Shown: positions 25,638 through 34,783 of the stretch, one piece after another
How the letters are laid out: every line of letters begins with the position of its first letter
Position numbering within the stretch: position 1 is the first letter of the stretch
Source of the DNA: JBKQVT01 sp963727245
Lineage (GTDB): Bacteria > Planctomycetota > Planctomycetia > Pirellulales > Thermoguttaceae
Assembly: GCA_963727245.1 (NCBI GenBank)
Contig: CAVSFO010000018.1
Span: 124,001 to 188,000 of the forward strand
Direction: 5' to 3'
Length of the DNA stretch: 64,000 bases
Position numbers and translations under genes: made by a program
Notes under the pieces: generated by a model
Seen by the model: only the letters and a program-made list of their open reading frames with translations
Databases searched by the model: none
Told to the model about the DNA's origin: nothing

Positions 25638-26729
25638 TCAATTTCGTGGCCCTGGGCGCCAAGGTGGCGCCAAATCGCGCCCCAACTGCTGCGCATGTGC
25701 TGCGCTTTTCTGGGCCACCCCGGGATCGAAACCGCCATTTTTCAGGGGCAACCGGAGTGCCGGCGCCGTTTGCGGCGGCCTGTCCCGCGGACGAAACAGC
25801 AGGACCGCGTAGGAAAGAACGAGCACCGCCAGCGCGGTGCAATTCGCCCAATGGATCCGCCGCTCGGGGGCCTGCTGAAACGCGTTGTATGCCTCCCATG
25901 CCTTCGCGTCACCAGTGAAGAGGCCCTTGAGCGTCTCCGGGGGCAATCCGGCGTAAAGGAAACAGTCCTGCTCGTCGGAGCGCACAGTCCACGCGCCGGT
26001 GAATTCAACGTCGTAGAGGAACCCGTCGGACTTGACGTGGCGGCTGAAAATAGCGGAGGCCGACCCGTCGCCGGGGCCGCCGCAGACCTCCTCCAGCGTC
26101 CAGTCCCGCGGCTCCATCCAGTTGATCTTGGACTTGGGCACCTCGACGACCATCACCCGCGGCAGCTTCGCCGTTGAGCAATGATCCTCCCAGACCGTCC
26201 CGGGACCGGTGACTGCCACGTAGGTGGTCATCGGCGGACCGGCGGTGGATATGCCGGCCGGACAACACCAGAACTTCGCCACCACGCCGACCAACTTGCT
26301 ATTATTCGGACCGTTCCAAGGCTCGCGAAAATTATAGGCCTTGTATTCGTCGGGGTGTTCCATGTATGGCAGAATCCGTACTCGCCAACTGGCCGTCGCC
26401 TGGCCCTGCTCATCGGCGGCGACAGCGGGCGGAAGATGGCCGTGGGCCTGCTCGTACTTCAGTAATGCTGATCCAATCCGCGGGAGTTCGCTCACGCGCT
26501 CCATGATCCTTGCCTCTTCCTGGACGGCTAGAACGACTGGCAGCAGTCCCAGCCCGCATAGTACGAGGAGGAGGACGATTAGGAAGTGCTTCCGTACCTC
26601 CGGGCTGCGATGGAGCGCTGCGACGACGAGGAGCATGGCCGCGACGGCCAACCCCGCCGCGCCGAACACCGCCAGCGAGGCCCAGACGACCACGAACGCC
26701 AGCAGCAGCGTCGAAAGCCGGTATTGCAT
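25638..26729 (-). CDS. DUF1559-like membrane protein
   Basis: 363 residues. The N-terminus RLSTLLLAFVVVWASLAVFG is a hallmark opening of many planctomycete membrane proteins, and is followed by one or two further hydrophobic segments to about residue 70. A pilin/DUF1559-like part follows, with the family pattern: a helix ending LPRIGSALLKYEQAHGHLPP, WRVRILPYME, NFREPWNGPNNSKL and later FSRHVKSDGF before a beta strand. One more transmembrane segment lies near residue 320. The family is enormously expanded in Planctomycetes and its function is unknown. The gene belongs to the operon 27132 to 23981. Confidence 0.8.
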   Translation of the reverse strand: MQYRLSTLLLAFVVVWASLAVFGAAGLAVAAMLLVVAALHRSPEVRKHFLIVLLLVLCGLGLLPVVLAVQEEARIMERVSELPRIGSALLKYEQAHGHLPPAVAADEQGQATASWRVRILPYMEHPDEYKAYNFREPWNGPNNSKLVGVVAKFWCCPAGISTAGPPMTTYVAVTGPGTVWEDHCSTAKLPRVMVVEVPKSKINWMEPRDWTLEEVCGGPGDGSASAIFSRHVKSDGFLYDVEFTGAWTVRSDEQDCFLYAGLPPETLKGLFTGDAKAWEAYNAFQQAPERRIHWANCTALAVLVLSYAVLLFRPRDRPPQTAPALRLPLKNGGFDPGVAQKSAAHAQQLGRDLAPPWRPGPRN

Positions 26730-26775
26730 CTTCCACCCCTCCGCCTTCCGCTCTACTTCCTCAGTTTTCGGGTCG

Positions 26776-27132
26776 CTATATGGGTGGGATGCAGAAGCCC
26801 AAGGTGTACACCAGCCAATTGAGGCCGAAGTACAAAAGGGAAAAAGTCACTTCGCACCGTCTTCTCCACCGCCCTTCCCGCCACCCGAAATACATCAATC
26901 CGAACGACATGACCAGCCCGATGGTCATATAGACGAACCAAAACCAAGCCAACGAGGCACGCTGCAGCACGAAGACCTGAACCGTGCTATGGGGTGCGGT
27001 CGCCAGGGTCAGAAAACCCTCCATGTCCAACCGAGTCTGCTGCCCGTGCGCCGAGCGAGGCAGCGCGGCGATCACCAGAACGGCGGCCGGGGCGATGAGC
27101 ATCGCCAGGAAGAATGCTTGTAGCCCGTCCAT
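26776..27132 (-). CDS. Small integral membrane protein
   Basis: 118 residues from ATG 27132 (the frame stays open further upstream, but that part has shadow composition). Three hydrophobic segments lie at about residues 7-25, 62-83 and 93-113, with a basic WREGRWRRR loop between the last two. No family recognised. It lies 46 bp upstream of the DUF1559-like gene on the same strand, so they probably share a transcript. Confidence 0.65.
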   Translation of the reverse strand: MDGLQAFFLAMLIAPAAVLVIAALPRSAHGQQTRLDMEGFLTLATAPHSTVQVFVLQRASLAWFWFVYMTIGLVMSFGLMYFGWREGRWRRRCEVTFSLLYFGLNWLVYTLGFCIPPI

Positions 27133-27351
27133 ACCGCGCTGTCCGAAAGCCGTGGACCGGTTAACGTGACCGTCTTGGCGGAGACCTTCCCGCCATGGCC
27201 GCGCATGGGTGCTGCGGCTGGCCGAAGCCAGCATTCTATCCCAGCGGGCGGGGGCGAGGAAGCAGCCGGGTAATTCCGTGCCCTGACGGTGGCGGGTTTC
27301 GGCGGGCATTCTTGACTACATCTTGGAGGCGAATTCGGCTATATTGGCATC

Positions 27352-28425
27352 ATGGCTGCCGCCTCCGAAAAAGCCCGCCGCCGCTGGTTCCGGATCACGC
27401 CGGATCGCTGCGTGCTCGCCCTCCTGGCCCTGGAAGGCTTCCTGCTGCTGTCGGCGTGGTTCCGCTGGTGTCCCTTCAATCAGCACAAAGGCTGGACGGT
27501 GCTGATTTGTCTGGCGACGGTCGGGGCCGCCTTCGTGCTGATGTTCCTCTGGCTCCTCGCCGCCCTGGTTTTCCGCCTGCGGTTTCAGTTCAGCATCCTC
27601 GCGCTGCTCCTGCTGGTCGTGGTCGTCGCCGTCCCGTTCAGTTGGCTGGCGACGGAGATGGAGGCGGCGAGGGAGCAGCGGGAGGTGGTCGAATGGCTTG
27701 AGAAGTTGAATGGGGGCGTGTTTTATGATTATCAGTTCGGTCGGTCTGGCCGTGACACACCACCAGGGCCGGAGTGGCTGCACAAGCTGCTGGGAAACGA
27801 CCTGTTCGTAAACGTGACGCACGTCAGACTTGGCCGCTCAGAGATAAGCGATGCCGAGCTGGAACACCTCGCGGTATTGACCCAACTTCAATCGCTGGAC
27901 CTTAGCGGAACCGAGCTTAGGCGAACCGAGCTTAGCGACGCCGGGATGGAAAACCTCAAGGGATTGACTCAACTCCAATCGCTGGTGCTCGCGCAAACTG
28001 CGGTCAGCGACGCCGGGCTGAAACACCTCAAGGGGTTGACCAGGCTCCAACACCTCGAACTCTACGGCACCAAGGTCGGCGACGCCGGGCTGCAATACCT
28101 CAAGGGGCTGACCCAACTCCGAACGCTGTACCTCGACTCCACCAAGGTGAGCGACGCCGGGCTGCAATACCTCCAGGGGTTGACCCAACTCAAATCGCTC
28201 AGCCTCGCCGCCACCAACGTCGGCGATGCCGGGCTGGGGCACCTCGACGGATTAGCCCAACTTCATTGGCTGAGCCTTGCCGGCACCAGGGTCACGGACG
28301 CCGGGCTGGAACACCTAAGGGGATTAACCCAACTCGAATACCTACATGTCAATGGCACCAACGTCACCGCCGCCGGCGTGAAGAAACTTCAACAGGCACT
28401 ACCGCAGTGCCAAATTATCCACTAA
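27352..28425 (+). CDS. Membrane-anchored leucine-rich-repeat protein
   Basis: 357 residues. Three hydrophobic segments lie within residues 18-103. The C-terminal part holds seven 24-residue leucine-rich repeats with consensus LTQLQSLxLxGTxVSDAGLxxLxG (residues about 175-345). Similar repeats are common in planctomycetes and generally bind protein partners. The C-terminal PQCQIIH ending is a usual cap for this type. ATG 27352 is the only methionine before the first helix; no Shine-Dalgarno is close to it. It is transcribed away from the divergent membrane-protein operon. Confidence 0.85.
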   Translation: MAAASEKARRRWFRITPDRCVLALLALEGFLLLSAWFRWCPFNQHKGWTVLICLATVGAAFVLMFLWLLAALVFRLRFQFSILALLLLVVVVAVPFSWLATEMEAAREQREVVEWLEKLNGGVFYDYQFGRSGRDTPPGPEWLHKLLGNDLFVNVTHVRLGRSEISDAELEHLAVLTQLQSLDLSGTELRRTELSDAGMENLKGLTQLQSLVLAQTAVSDAGLKHLKGLTRLQHLELYGTKVGDAGLQYLKGLTQLRTLYLDSTKVSDAGLQYLQGLTQLKSLSLAATNVGDAGLGHLDGLAQLHWLSLAGTRVTDAGLEHLRGLTQLEYLHVNGTNVTAAGVKKLQQALPQCQIIH

Positions 28426-28454
28426 AAATCGGGGAAACAATAACCTCCGACTTT

Positions 28455-28504
28455 GTTGCCTTTCGCTCCGAGAAAGTCGCAACTTTCGCGGAGCGAAAGG
28501 CAAC
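28455..28504. repeat. 50-bp palindrome, REP-like, between convergent genes
   Basis: Two perfect 16-bp arms, GTTGCCTTTCGCTCCG at 28455-28470 and its complement at 28489-28504, enclose an inner stem GAAAGT/ACTTTC (28472-28477, 28482-28487). The result is one long hairpin. It lies 30 bp after the LRR gene and before the end of the opposing operon, so it may terminate one or both transcripts, although no T run follows. It resembles repeated intergenic palindromes in planctomycetes. Confidence 0.75.
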
Positions 28505-28647
28505 ATTTATTGATTCCCCGATCCTAACATGACCGGTCTGACTGGCAGGTCGTGGCTCGTTTTGTTGAGATGGTGGAATCCATTCTCTCCGCGCCCCTCA
28601 GAAGCCGAATAACCGTTCACACCACGGGCGACAAAGCAGGAAAAAAG

Positions 28648-28719
28648 CCGCGGATGAACGCCGATGAACGCGGATAAGGACACGCCAAATCATTTGCGTT
28701 CGTCCGCGTTTATCCGCGG
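28648..28719. repeat. Imperfect inverted repeat of the CGCGGATGAACGC type
   Basis: The left arm (28648-28673) and right arm (28696-28719) pair with a few mismatches. Both are built from short direct repeats (CGGATGAACGC, CGATGAACGC, CGGATAA). Related motifs occur between genes in many unrelated bacteria. Nothing else was seen in 28505-28857. Confidence 0.6.
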
Positions 28720-28857
28720 TTCCCTTCTTCGCTCCCCGACCCGTGAACGGCTACTCAGCCGGTAGCAAGCCGCCGCTTCAAGTTCCCAGCCCGGCCCTGC
28801 GATGCCGCCACTTTCTCCTGGACAACATTTTTGTGCCCTGCGCTCCAGCACCAGGAA

Positions 28858-31607
28858 CTATTTCTTTTCCTCGTGCGCCGCCGGCGCAGTCGTACGGAGC
28901 GTGAGCGGATATTGCTGCACCTGTTTCGCGGCGTCGCGGGCCTCGATCACGAGGCGGTAGAGCGTGTCCAGCGTCCCGTAAGACAATTTTGCCGTGTGCA
29001 AGGTCACGCGGCGCGCGTTTCCCTGCGCTTCGTTCGGTGTCCAAGTGTCGGGGGGCGTTTCGCCGTCCGTGTAAACCCGATAGGTGAGCGGCCCCTCGGC
29101 GGCGGACGCTTGTACCTCGACGGTGATCTCGAACTGCGTACCGCCCGGCTTGGTAGTGGTCTTCACCTCCGTGAATCGCTTGCCAGGGACGGTCACCGTG
29201 GAATACAGTTCCGCGCCCCTGTAGCGGGCCTTCAACAGGGTCCGCCCCATGGCCTTGGCGACGAAGTGCCCCGGGGCGTCGGGCGCCCCGCCCAGCACCT
29301 TCTCGTCCGGGCTGTCCAGCGTGGCCGCCGCCTGGTAGGAGATGCCGTCGGGCCCCTTGCCGTTGACGATGACCGGCGGCATCGCTTGGCCCACCTGGAG
29401 CGTGATGTCGGCAGGCTCGATGCGCAACGGGTCGGGGTTGTCCACTTGCACTGCCACGCTGGCCGACAGGCTCTGGACCTTGGTGTCGCTGGGCGTAACG
29501 GTCACTTGGGTGATGCCCTTGGCAAGGCCGACGAGCTTGTTGTCGTAATCCACCCTGAGCGCGGTTTGTCCGTCCGGCACCGTCACCTGGAAGTCGACCG
29601 GGAAGGCGGGTTGCCCGCCGCCGGGATCAAGCTTCACAGTCAGGCCGACCCCTTCTCCCACCCACAGCGTCAAGGGATCGGGCGTGACCACCACGTGGGC
29701 TGCCTTGGCGTCGACGGTTGCCAGGTTACCCGCCGGTTGCGAATCCGTGGTTGCGATGGCCGCTTGGAAAATGCGCTCGCCGCCGCCGATTGCCACAACC
29801 CCCGGGGGCTGGACGATCACGCCGCCGCCGCCAAGGACCCCGGTCGCCACGGCGTTTCCCGCGATCACGTCCAAGGGAGCCGCGGCGCGGAGCGAGCCGT
29901 ACTTGGCCACCACGGTGGTGCGTCCTTCCCGCTTGGCGCCGATGCTCAGGTCATCGAGCACCTGGGCGATGTTGGCGTCGCCTACGGCCAGTTGCAGGCC
30001 CTGATCGGGACCGACGACGCGGAGCAGACCACCTCTCGTGGCCGTCACCTCATATTTCAGCGCCTGGCCCTTATTGAGCGTGGCCTTGCCGGGCTTGATT
30101 TGCAGATTGGCCCAGGGGTCGTTCGCTACGCTCACGGCCACTTGCTCCTTGAGGTTGTTGCGCCAACTCACTTCCACGGCGGCCTCGCCGGGGGCGACGC
30201 CCTTCAGCCAGCCGCCGCCGACCAAGGCGATGGCAGCGGGATTCTGCCCGCACGCCGCGACCTTCAAATCCGCCTGGGGGACCAACTCATGGACGCCGAC
30301 AGCGGTCTTGCCGAGGATCGGCAACCGGGCGGTGTCGCCGACCTCCAGCCTCAAGGGGTCGGCGATCAGCTCGGTAATCTGCTCGTTGTTGACGGTCACG
30401 CAGGCCTTTCCCGCGGCATTGCCGCCGGGGAACTTGACGTAGATTTCCGCGTTGCCCGGCGCCAGGCGCAAACCAGGTTGCCCCGGATCGTGACGATCTT
30501 GGGATTGGAACTGGTCAGGGTTGCTGCGGCGGTGAGATCGGTCAGGCCCGTGTAGACGCGCAGGGCCTGTCCTTGGCCCGGGGCGAGGATGGTGCTGGCG
30601 GGCTCGATGCGGATACTGCCCTCGGCAACCGCGGCGCCGGTGCCGCTCGTGGCCGCCGGCGCAACCTCGACCGCCACGCCGGCGCATTTATCACCCAGTG
30701 ACAAGGCGACCTGGGCGGGGCCCGGCGAGACGCCCACCAGCGTTCTCGTCTCCGGGATGTAGCGAACGCACTCCGGCTGCAGCGACGTGACGGTGCACAT
30801 ATCGCTCACGTCCATGCTGCCGCGGGAAATGGTCAGGTCGGAACCGACCCGCGCACTTTGCCCCACCGCCAGGCGGATGCTTCTCGGATCGGCAGAGAGC
30901 GGATCGGCGATGGAATCGACCACGCTCACCCTGGCTGGCCGGCTCGTTATCGAGCCGAGGCCGGCGGTGATGTCGACCTGGCCGGGCTTGCCGCCGATGA
31001 GGCAGCGGCCATCGACGCGGGCGATCCGGCGGTCGTCCGACTGCCAGTTGATGTTGCTGATGCCGGTGATGTCGCCGATCGATTTGCCCGCTTTCTTTCC
31101 CACAACGCCCAGGCGGACGGCTTCGCCGCCGAGCAGGGTGATCGGGGCGGGCACGACGCAGATCTCATCGGCGTCAACGTCCTCGACGACGGTCACGTCG
31201 AGGAATTTCTTCGTGTGGACGCCGTCGAACTCGGCCGCGACCGCCGTGTGACCGGGATGCAGGCCGATCAGGCGGCCGTTGCTCGGTGTCAGCAGGGCGC
31301 CGGCGGGCGACTCGGTGGTGAGCAGCATCGCTCGCTTCGTGACCAGCCGGGTGGTGCCGTCGCGGTAGCGGGCCTCGACGCGGAAGTCGTCGAACTCGGC
31401 TCCCACGGGAAATTGGACCGCCGGGCCCTGGTCGCTGACGATCACCACCTCGGTCGGCGGGGGGCCCGCCGACGTGACGCCGGTCTGAGCGATGACCGTC
31501 CGGCCGGCATCGGGTTTTTCCGCCTGCTGGGCGGCGGCGCCGTTCGCTGCCGAAAGCCAGGTTGCCAGGCCCAACAGTACACAGAGGCTTGTCCATCGAC
31601 GGGTCAC
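28858..31607 (-). CDS. Exported Ig-like (BIG2-type) domain protein, one frame change
   Basis: About 916 residues when joined. It starts at GTG 31607 with AAGGAG upstream, then a signal peptide (LGLATWLSAANGAAAQQ). It then consists of successive Ig-like beta domains with BIG2-type phrases such as IRLAVGQSARVGSDLTI, LRIEPADITLQVGQAMPPV and RLEVGDTARLPILG. The end carries a fibronectin-like strand set and a TAPAAHEEKK tail. The frame changes near 30473 and the protein continues as LAPGNAEIYVKFPGG. BIG2 domains usually build extended surface or periplasmic proteins. As last gene of the ExbB/ExbD operon it is probably an outer component of that system (inference). Confidence 0.78.
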
Positions 31608-31656
31608 GGGTTGTCTCCTTCAAAGACGGAATAACTGGGTAGGACGTTACTTGCCC

Positions 31657-32067
31657 TCAAGGCCATCCAAGTCCATCGCGCTGTCGCGCTGGGCCCTTGG
31701 GCAACTCACCGGGCTTCGCCACCTTGGTGATCGACTTGACCACCGGGGAATCCTTGTGACGCTCGATCTCCTTTGCTTCGTCGGCAACCTCGGGGGTCTT
31801 TGCGGAGGGCTTTGCCGCGGTGGGCGACAGGCCGGGCGCGGCGGCCGGCGCGGGATTGCCAGCCGCCGTTTCACCCTCGGCAGCCTGCGGTCCCATCGCG
31901 CGAGCGGCGAAGGCCGTGCGGAGGTAGTTGATCGAGGTCAGGCCGAAGACCAGGACGTGGATCAGCAGTGCCACTGCGATCCATTTCAGGGTCGTGGTAT
32001 TGGATAGCTCGCCGAGCATCTTGGCCGGCGAGGGCCTCGGCCCGGCGGGGGTGATCTTCTTGTTCAT
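31657..32067 (-). CDS. Small single-span membrane protein of the ExbB/ExbD operon
   Basis: About 136 residues. A basic Pro-rich N-terminus is followed by one transmembrane helix (WIAVALLIHVLVFGLTS, about residues 29-45) and then an Ala/Pro/Lys-rich periplasmic part. The layout (short cytoplasmic tail, one helix, Pro/Ala-rich extension) resembles TonB-like energy transducers, but no TonB C-terminal domain follows. The C-terminus is doubtful: in this frame it ends in GWP, while a one-base change near 31692 would give the more natural acidic end DSAMDLDGLEGK, stopping near 31647. Start supported by AAGGTG. Confidence 0.62.
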   Translation of the reverse strand: MNKKITPAGPRPSPAKMLGELSNTTTLKWIAVALLIHVLVFGLTSINYLRTAFAARAMGPQAAEGETAAGNPAPAAAPGLSPTAAKPSAKTPEVADEAKEIERHKDSPVVKSITKVAKPGELPKGPARQRDGLGWP

Positions 32068-32124
32068 CGAGCACCTTTTCGTAACTGGCGCCGTGCGCTC
32101 GTGGGTCGAGCGGGCGGCGCGTCT

Positions 32125-32532
32125 TCAGGGTTTCCGCAGGTTGTGGATGACTGCAATGGTTCCGCCGGCGGCGGCGATGGCATTGTAGACCGGGCCGTAC
32201 TCCTTGTACTTCAGCGTCTTGTCGCACCGCAGGCGGACTTCGAGGTCCTTGCCCTTCTTGTTTTCCAGGCGCGCGCGAAGGTGGTTCTCCAGGCCCTTGG
32301 CGTTTTCCACCGGCTCGCCATCGAGATAGATCTTCCCGTGCACGTCGACCACGACGCTGTTGGGAGTGTCGGTCCTCCCGGTCCGCGGCAGCGAGGGCAA
32401 ATCGACCAGCAGCTTGTCCCGCATGAAGGACGCGGTCATCATGAAGAAGAAGATGATCAGGCAGGCGATGTCCGCCAGGCTGATCATCTGGGTCTCGACG
32501 ACGGGTTTCGAGCGTCCGCGCGGCATGCGCAT
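32125..32532 (-). CDS. ExbD/TolR-family protein (second copy)
   Basis: 135 residues. N-terminal TQMISLADIACLIIFFFMMTASFM matches the ExbD/TolR helix with its essential Asp (ADIACLIIFF). A periplasmic domain follows, with VVVDVHGKIYLDGEPV and LRCDKTLKYKEYGPVYNAIAAAG, the usual ExbD strand-helix pattern. With ExbB such proteins form an inner-membrane proton channel that drives partners across the envelope. Start ATG 32532 lies three bases after the stop of the preceding ExbD and has GAGGAA upstream. Confidence 0.88.
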   Translation of the reverse strand: MRMPRGRSKPVVETQMISLADIACLIIFFFMMTASFMRDKLLVDLPSLPRTGRTDTPNSVVVDVHGKIYLDGEPVENAKGLENHLRARLENKKGKDLEVRLRCDKTLKYKEYGPVYNAIAAAGGTIAVIHNLRKP

Positions 32533-32535
32533 GGG

Positions 32536-32934
32536 TCATTCCTCCGACATTACCAGGATTCCCCCGGCTTGCTGCACGGCGTACATCACGTCGACGTGCC
32601 GCTGGAAGGAGAGGTCGCCCTTGGCCAGCACGACCACGGCGCGCTCGGCCTCGGTCTTTTTGCCGGCCAACAGCCCCCGGAGGCGGCCTCCCAGAGCCTC
32701 GAATGCGACCGGCTGACCGTTGATGGAAAGCACATTTTCGCCGGCCTCGACGGTAATGGTGGTGGCGGCCGATCGCGACTTGTCCGCGCTGGCGCCGGGC
32801 AGGTCGAGATTCAGCGAGTCGCTCTTGGCGAACGTCGCCGCCAGCAGAAAGAAGATGATGATCTGCCAGGCGATATCCGCCAGGGAGATGAACGGAATAT
32901 AGGGTGCCGGCGGGGGCCGGCGGGCCATTTTCAT
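32536..32934 (-). CDS. ExbD/TolR-family protein (first copy), in frame with ExbB
   Basis: 132 residues from MKMARRPPP. It has the transmembrane helix ISLADIAWQIIIFFLLAATF with the conserved Asp, then a periplasmic ExbD domain (LSINGQPVAFEAL, VVLAKGDLSFQRHVDVMYAVQQAGG). No stop codon separates it from the end of ExbB, so as sequenced the two form one fused frame. Yet a Shine-Dalgarno-like AAAGGG sits 8 nt before its ATG, which supports separate initiation. An indel near the ExbB end would restore the usual ATGA overlap. Confidence 0.82.
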   Translation of the reverse strand: MKMARRPPPAPYIPFISLADIAWQIIIFFLLAATFAKSDSLNLDLPGASADKSRSAATTITVEAGENVLSINGQPVAFEALGGRLRGLLAGKKTEAERAVVVLAKGDLSFQRHVDVMYAVQQAGGILVMSEE

Positions 32935-33604
32935 CGAGATGCCCTTTCGCAATTGCTCGTCGTGGTGCGATTGGGCATCGACCACTTTCTCGACGAGCTT
33001 GGCGGCGGCGGCCTGGACCTTGAGTGCGAAGTGGTTCACCCGGGTGGTGAAGTAGTTGTACTCGACGGTGGCCATGGCGGCGACGATCAGGCCTCCGGCC
33101 GTGCAGAGCAGGGCCTCGGAGATGCCCACTCCCACGAACTGCCGGCGTGAGGTTGCCGGCCGTGCCGATGGAGCCGAAGGCCTTGATCATGCCCACCACC
33201 GTTCCCATCATGCCCAGGATGGGCGCCAGGCTGGCGACGGTGGCCAGGGTGGTGAGGTTTCGCTCCAGGTAGTTGAGCACGTGGCCGCCGTGCTCTTCCA
33301 TGGCCGCGACGATGCCCTCTTCGATTTCCTCCGGGCGTTTGCCGATGCGTTCCAGGAAGCGCAGTTTTCGCAGGCCGATGCCGAGGGTTTCGCCGACCGG
33401 TCCTCCCGCCTCGTTGCACAGCGTAATGGCGCCTTCGAGGTCGTTTCGGTCCAGCAGCGTGGCCAGGCGGGCCAGGAGGCCGTCGGAGTCGACGTTGGCG
33501 CGGCGGAGCGTCCACCATCGCTCCAGCGTCACTCCCAGGGCGACGACCGATGCCGCCGTGATGATCCACAGCGCCCAGCCGCCTTTGATCAGGAATACGA
33601 TCAT
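32935..33604 (-). CDS. ExbB/TolQ/MotA-family proton-channel protein, one frame change
   Basis: About 222 residues joined. There is a first helix (WALWIITAASVVALGVTLERW), a cytoplasmic domain (HVLNYLERNLTTLATVASLAP), and then the TolQ signature ILGMMGTVVGMIKAF. After the frame change near 33148 it continues VGVGISEALLCTAGGLIVAAMAT, the conserved third-helix region. ExbB/TolQ proteins are the pentameric channel of Ton and Tol systems. It is fourth from the end of the operon, directly followed by two ExbD genes, and has GGGAG upstream of the ATG. Confidence 0.85.
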
Positions 33605-33634
33605 CTGGTGCTCCCAGGTCGAAGGTTGCGCCCG

Positions 33635-34783
33635 CTACTTGGCCGAATGCAGATCGCTATACGTGTTGAAGGCATAGTTCATGATATTGACGCCGAGCTT
33701 GAACGCCCGCGTGGCGACGGCTTCGTCCATGCCGGCGTGGTCGTTGCGCCAGGCGTCGCCGAGATCGCCGGGGTGATAGTACACCACCCAGCGATCGTTG
33801 TATCGCAGGCCCAAGCCGCGATTGCCGGCATGGTGAAAAAACGCCGGGGCGCCGTTGGGAAACTCGAAAGGCTGCTGATAGATGGTGTCGTCGTTGGGGA
33901 CGTCGACCCAGGTCAGCTCCGGGCATACCTGGGCCAGGGCGGCGCGGAGGGCGCGGTCGAAGTCGAAACTGCCGCTGTCGGCCCAGAGCATGCCGCCCTC
34001 ATCGAGCAGGTACCACCGCAGGACCTTCGCCTCGGCGGCGCTGATTTCCACGCCCCGAGTGCCGGTGATATAGACGAACGGCGGCGCGTGGTCCTTGGGA
34101 AACTGCTTCAGGGCATCGATGGGGATGTTCTCCGCGAAGGCTTCCACCTGGAAGCCGGTGATCTCGGCAAAGGCGCGGAGCATATTGAAGTCGGCATCGG
34201 AGCCGGTGCGATAATCCCAGTCGCCGCCGCGGTATTGGAGGCGGATAAAGCGGACCTTGGCGCCTTCCATGCCTTCGGGCCAGCCGCCCTCGGCGCCGCC
34301 GCCCTTGCCCAGGCGTCCCCCCTTGCCGCCCCGCTTGCCGCCGGTGGCCGTGTAGGTCCGGGCGGTCTCCGCCTGGGTTTCCTCCATCACGCGGCTGTCG
34401 GAATCGATGTCGGGGCTATAGAAGGCGATGGCGCTGTTGGGGTTCACCGCGAACTTCTTGCGCTTCCTGGCCGGCTGTTTCTTCGGCGGGTGAACGAGCA
34501 CCGTCTCCACCATTCCGCCGACGCTGGCCGTGCCGCTGCCCTTGGGCAGGCTGTAGGCGCGCTGCACGTGCGCCCAATTCATCCACACCAGGGGCAGGAA
34601 GATCACCAGGGCATGGATCACCACGGCGACGGTCATTCCCTGGCGCATGACAGGATCTTGGCGGCCCCAGAACCAGGCGTCGATGCGCAGCGGATTCCAC
34701 TCGCTCCCGCCGAGCCGGGCCGCGCGGGAACCACCGTCCCAGCAATGTGACGATCCGACGAGCCACGCCGATCCGTACCTCAC
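33635..34783 (-). CDS. DUF4159-domain protein with N-terminal membrane anchor
   Basis: 382 residues from GTG 34783, which overlaps the stop of the preceding TPR gene (GTGA), so translation is probably coupled. One transmembrane helix at about residues 51-67 (MTVAVVIHALVIFLPLVWM) is followed by a basic, Gly-rich linker. The DUF4159 domain then starts near KVRFIRLQYRGGDWDY and includes PFVYITGTRGV, LRWYLLDEGGMLWADSG and a C-terminal LGLRYNDRWVVYYHPGDLGD. DUF4159 is related to glutamine-amidotransferase-like folds but has no settled function. The anchor plus linker resembles a TonB-like layout, which fits its place beside ExbB/ExbD. Confidence 0.82.
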   Translation of the reverse strand: MRYGSAWLVGSSHCWDGGSRAARLGGSEWNPLRIDAWFWGRQDPVMRQGMTVAVVIHALVIFLPLVWMNWAHVQRAYSLPKGSGTASVGGMVETVLVHPPKKQPARKRKKFAVNPNSAIAFYSPDIDSDSRVMEETQAETARTYTATGGKRGGKGGRLGKGGGAEGGWPEGMEGAKVRFIRLQYRGGDWDYRTGSDADFNMLRAFAEITGFQVEAFAENIPIDALKQFPKDHAPPFVYITGTRGVEISAAEAKVLRWYLLDEGGMLWADSGSFDFDRALRAALAQVCPELTWVDVPNDDTIYQQPFEFPNGAPAFFHHAGNRGLGLRYNDRWVVYYHPGDLGDAWRNDHAGMDEAVATRAFKLGVNIMNYAFNTYSDLHSAK

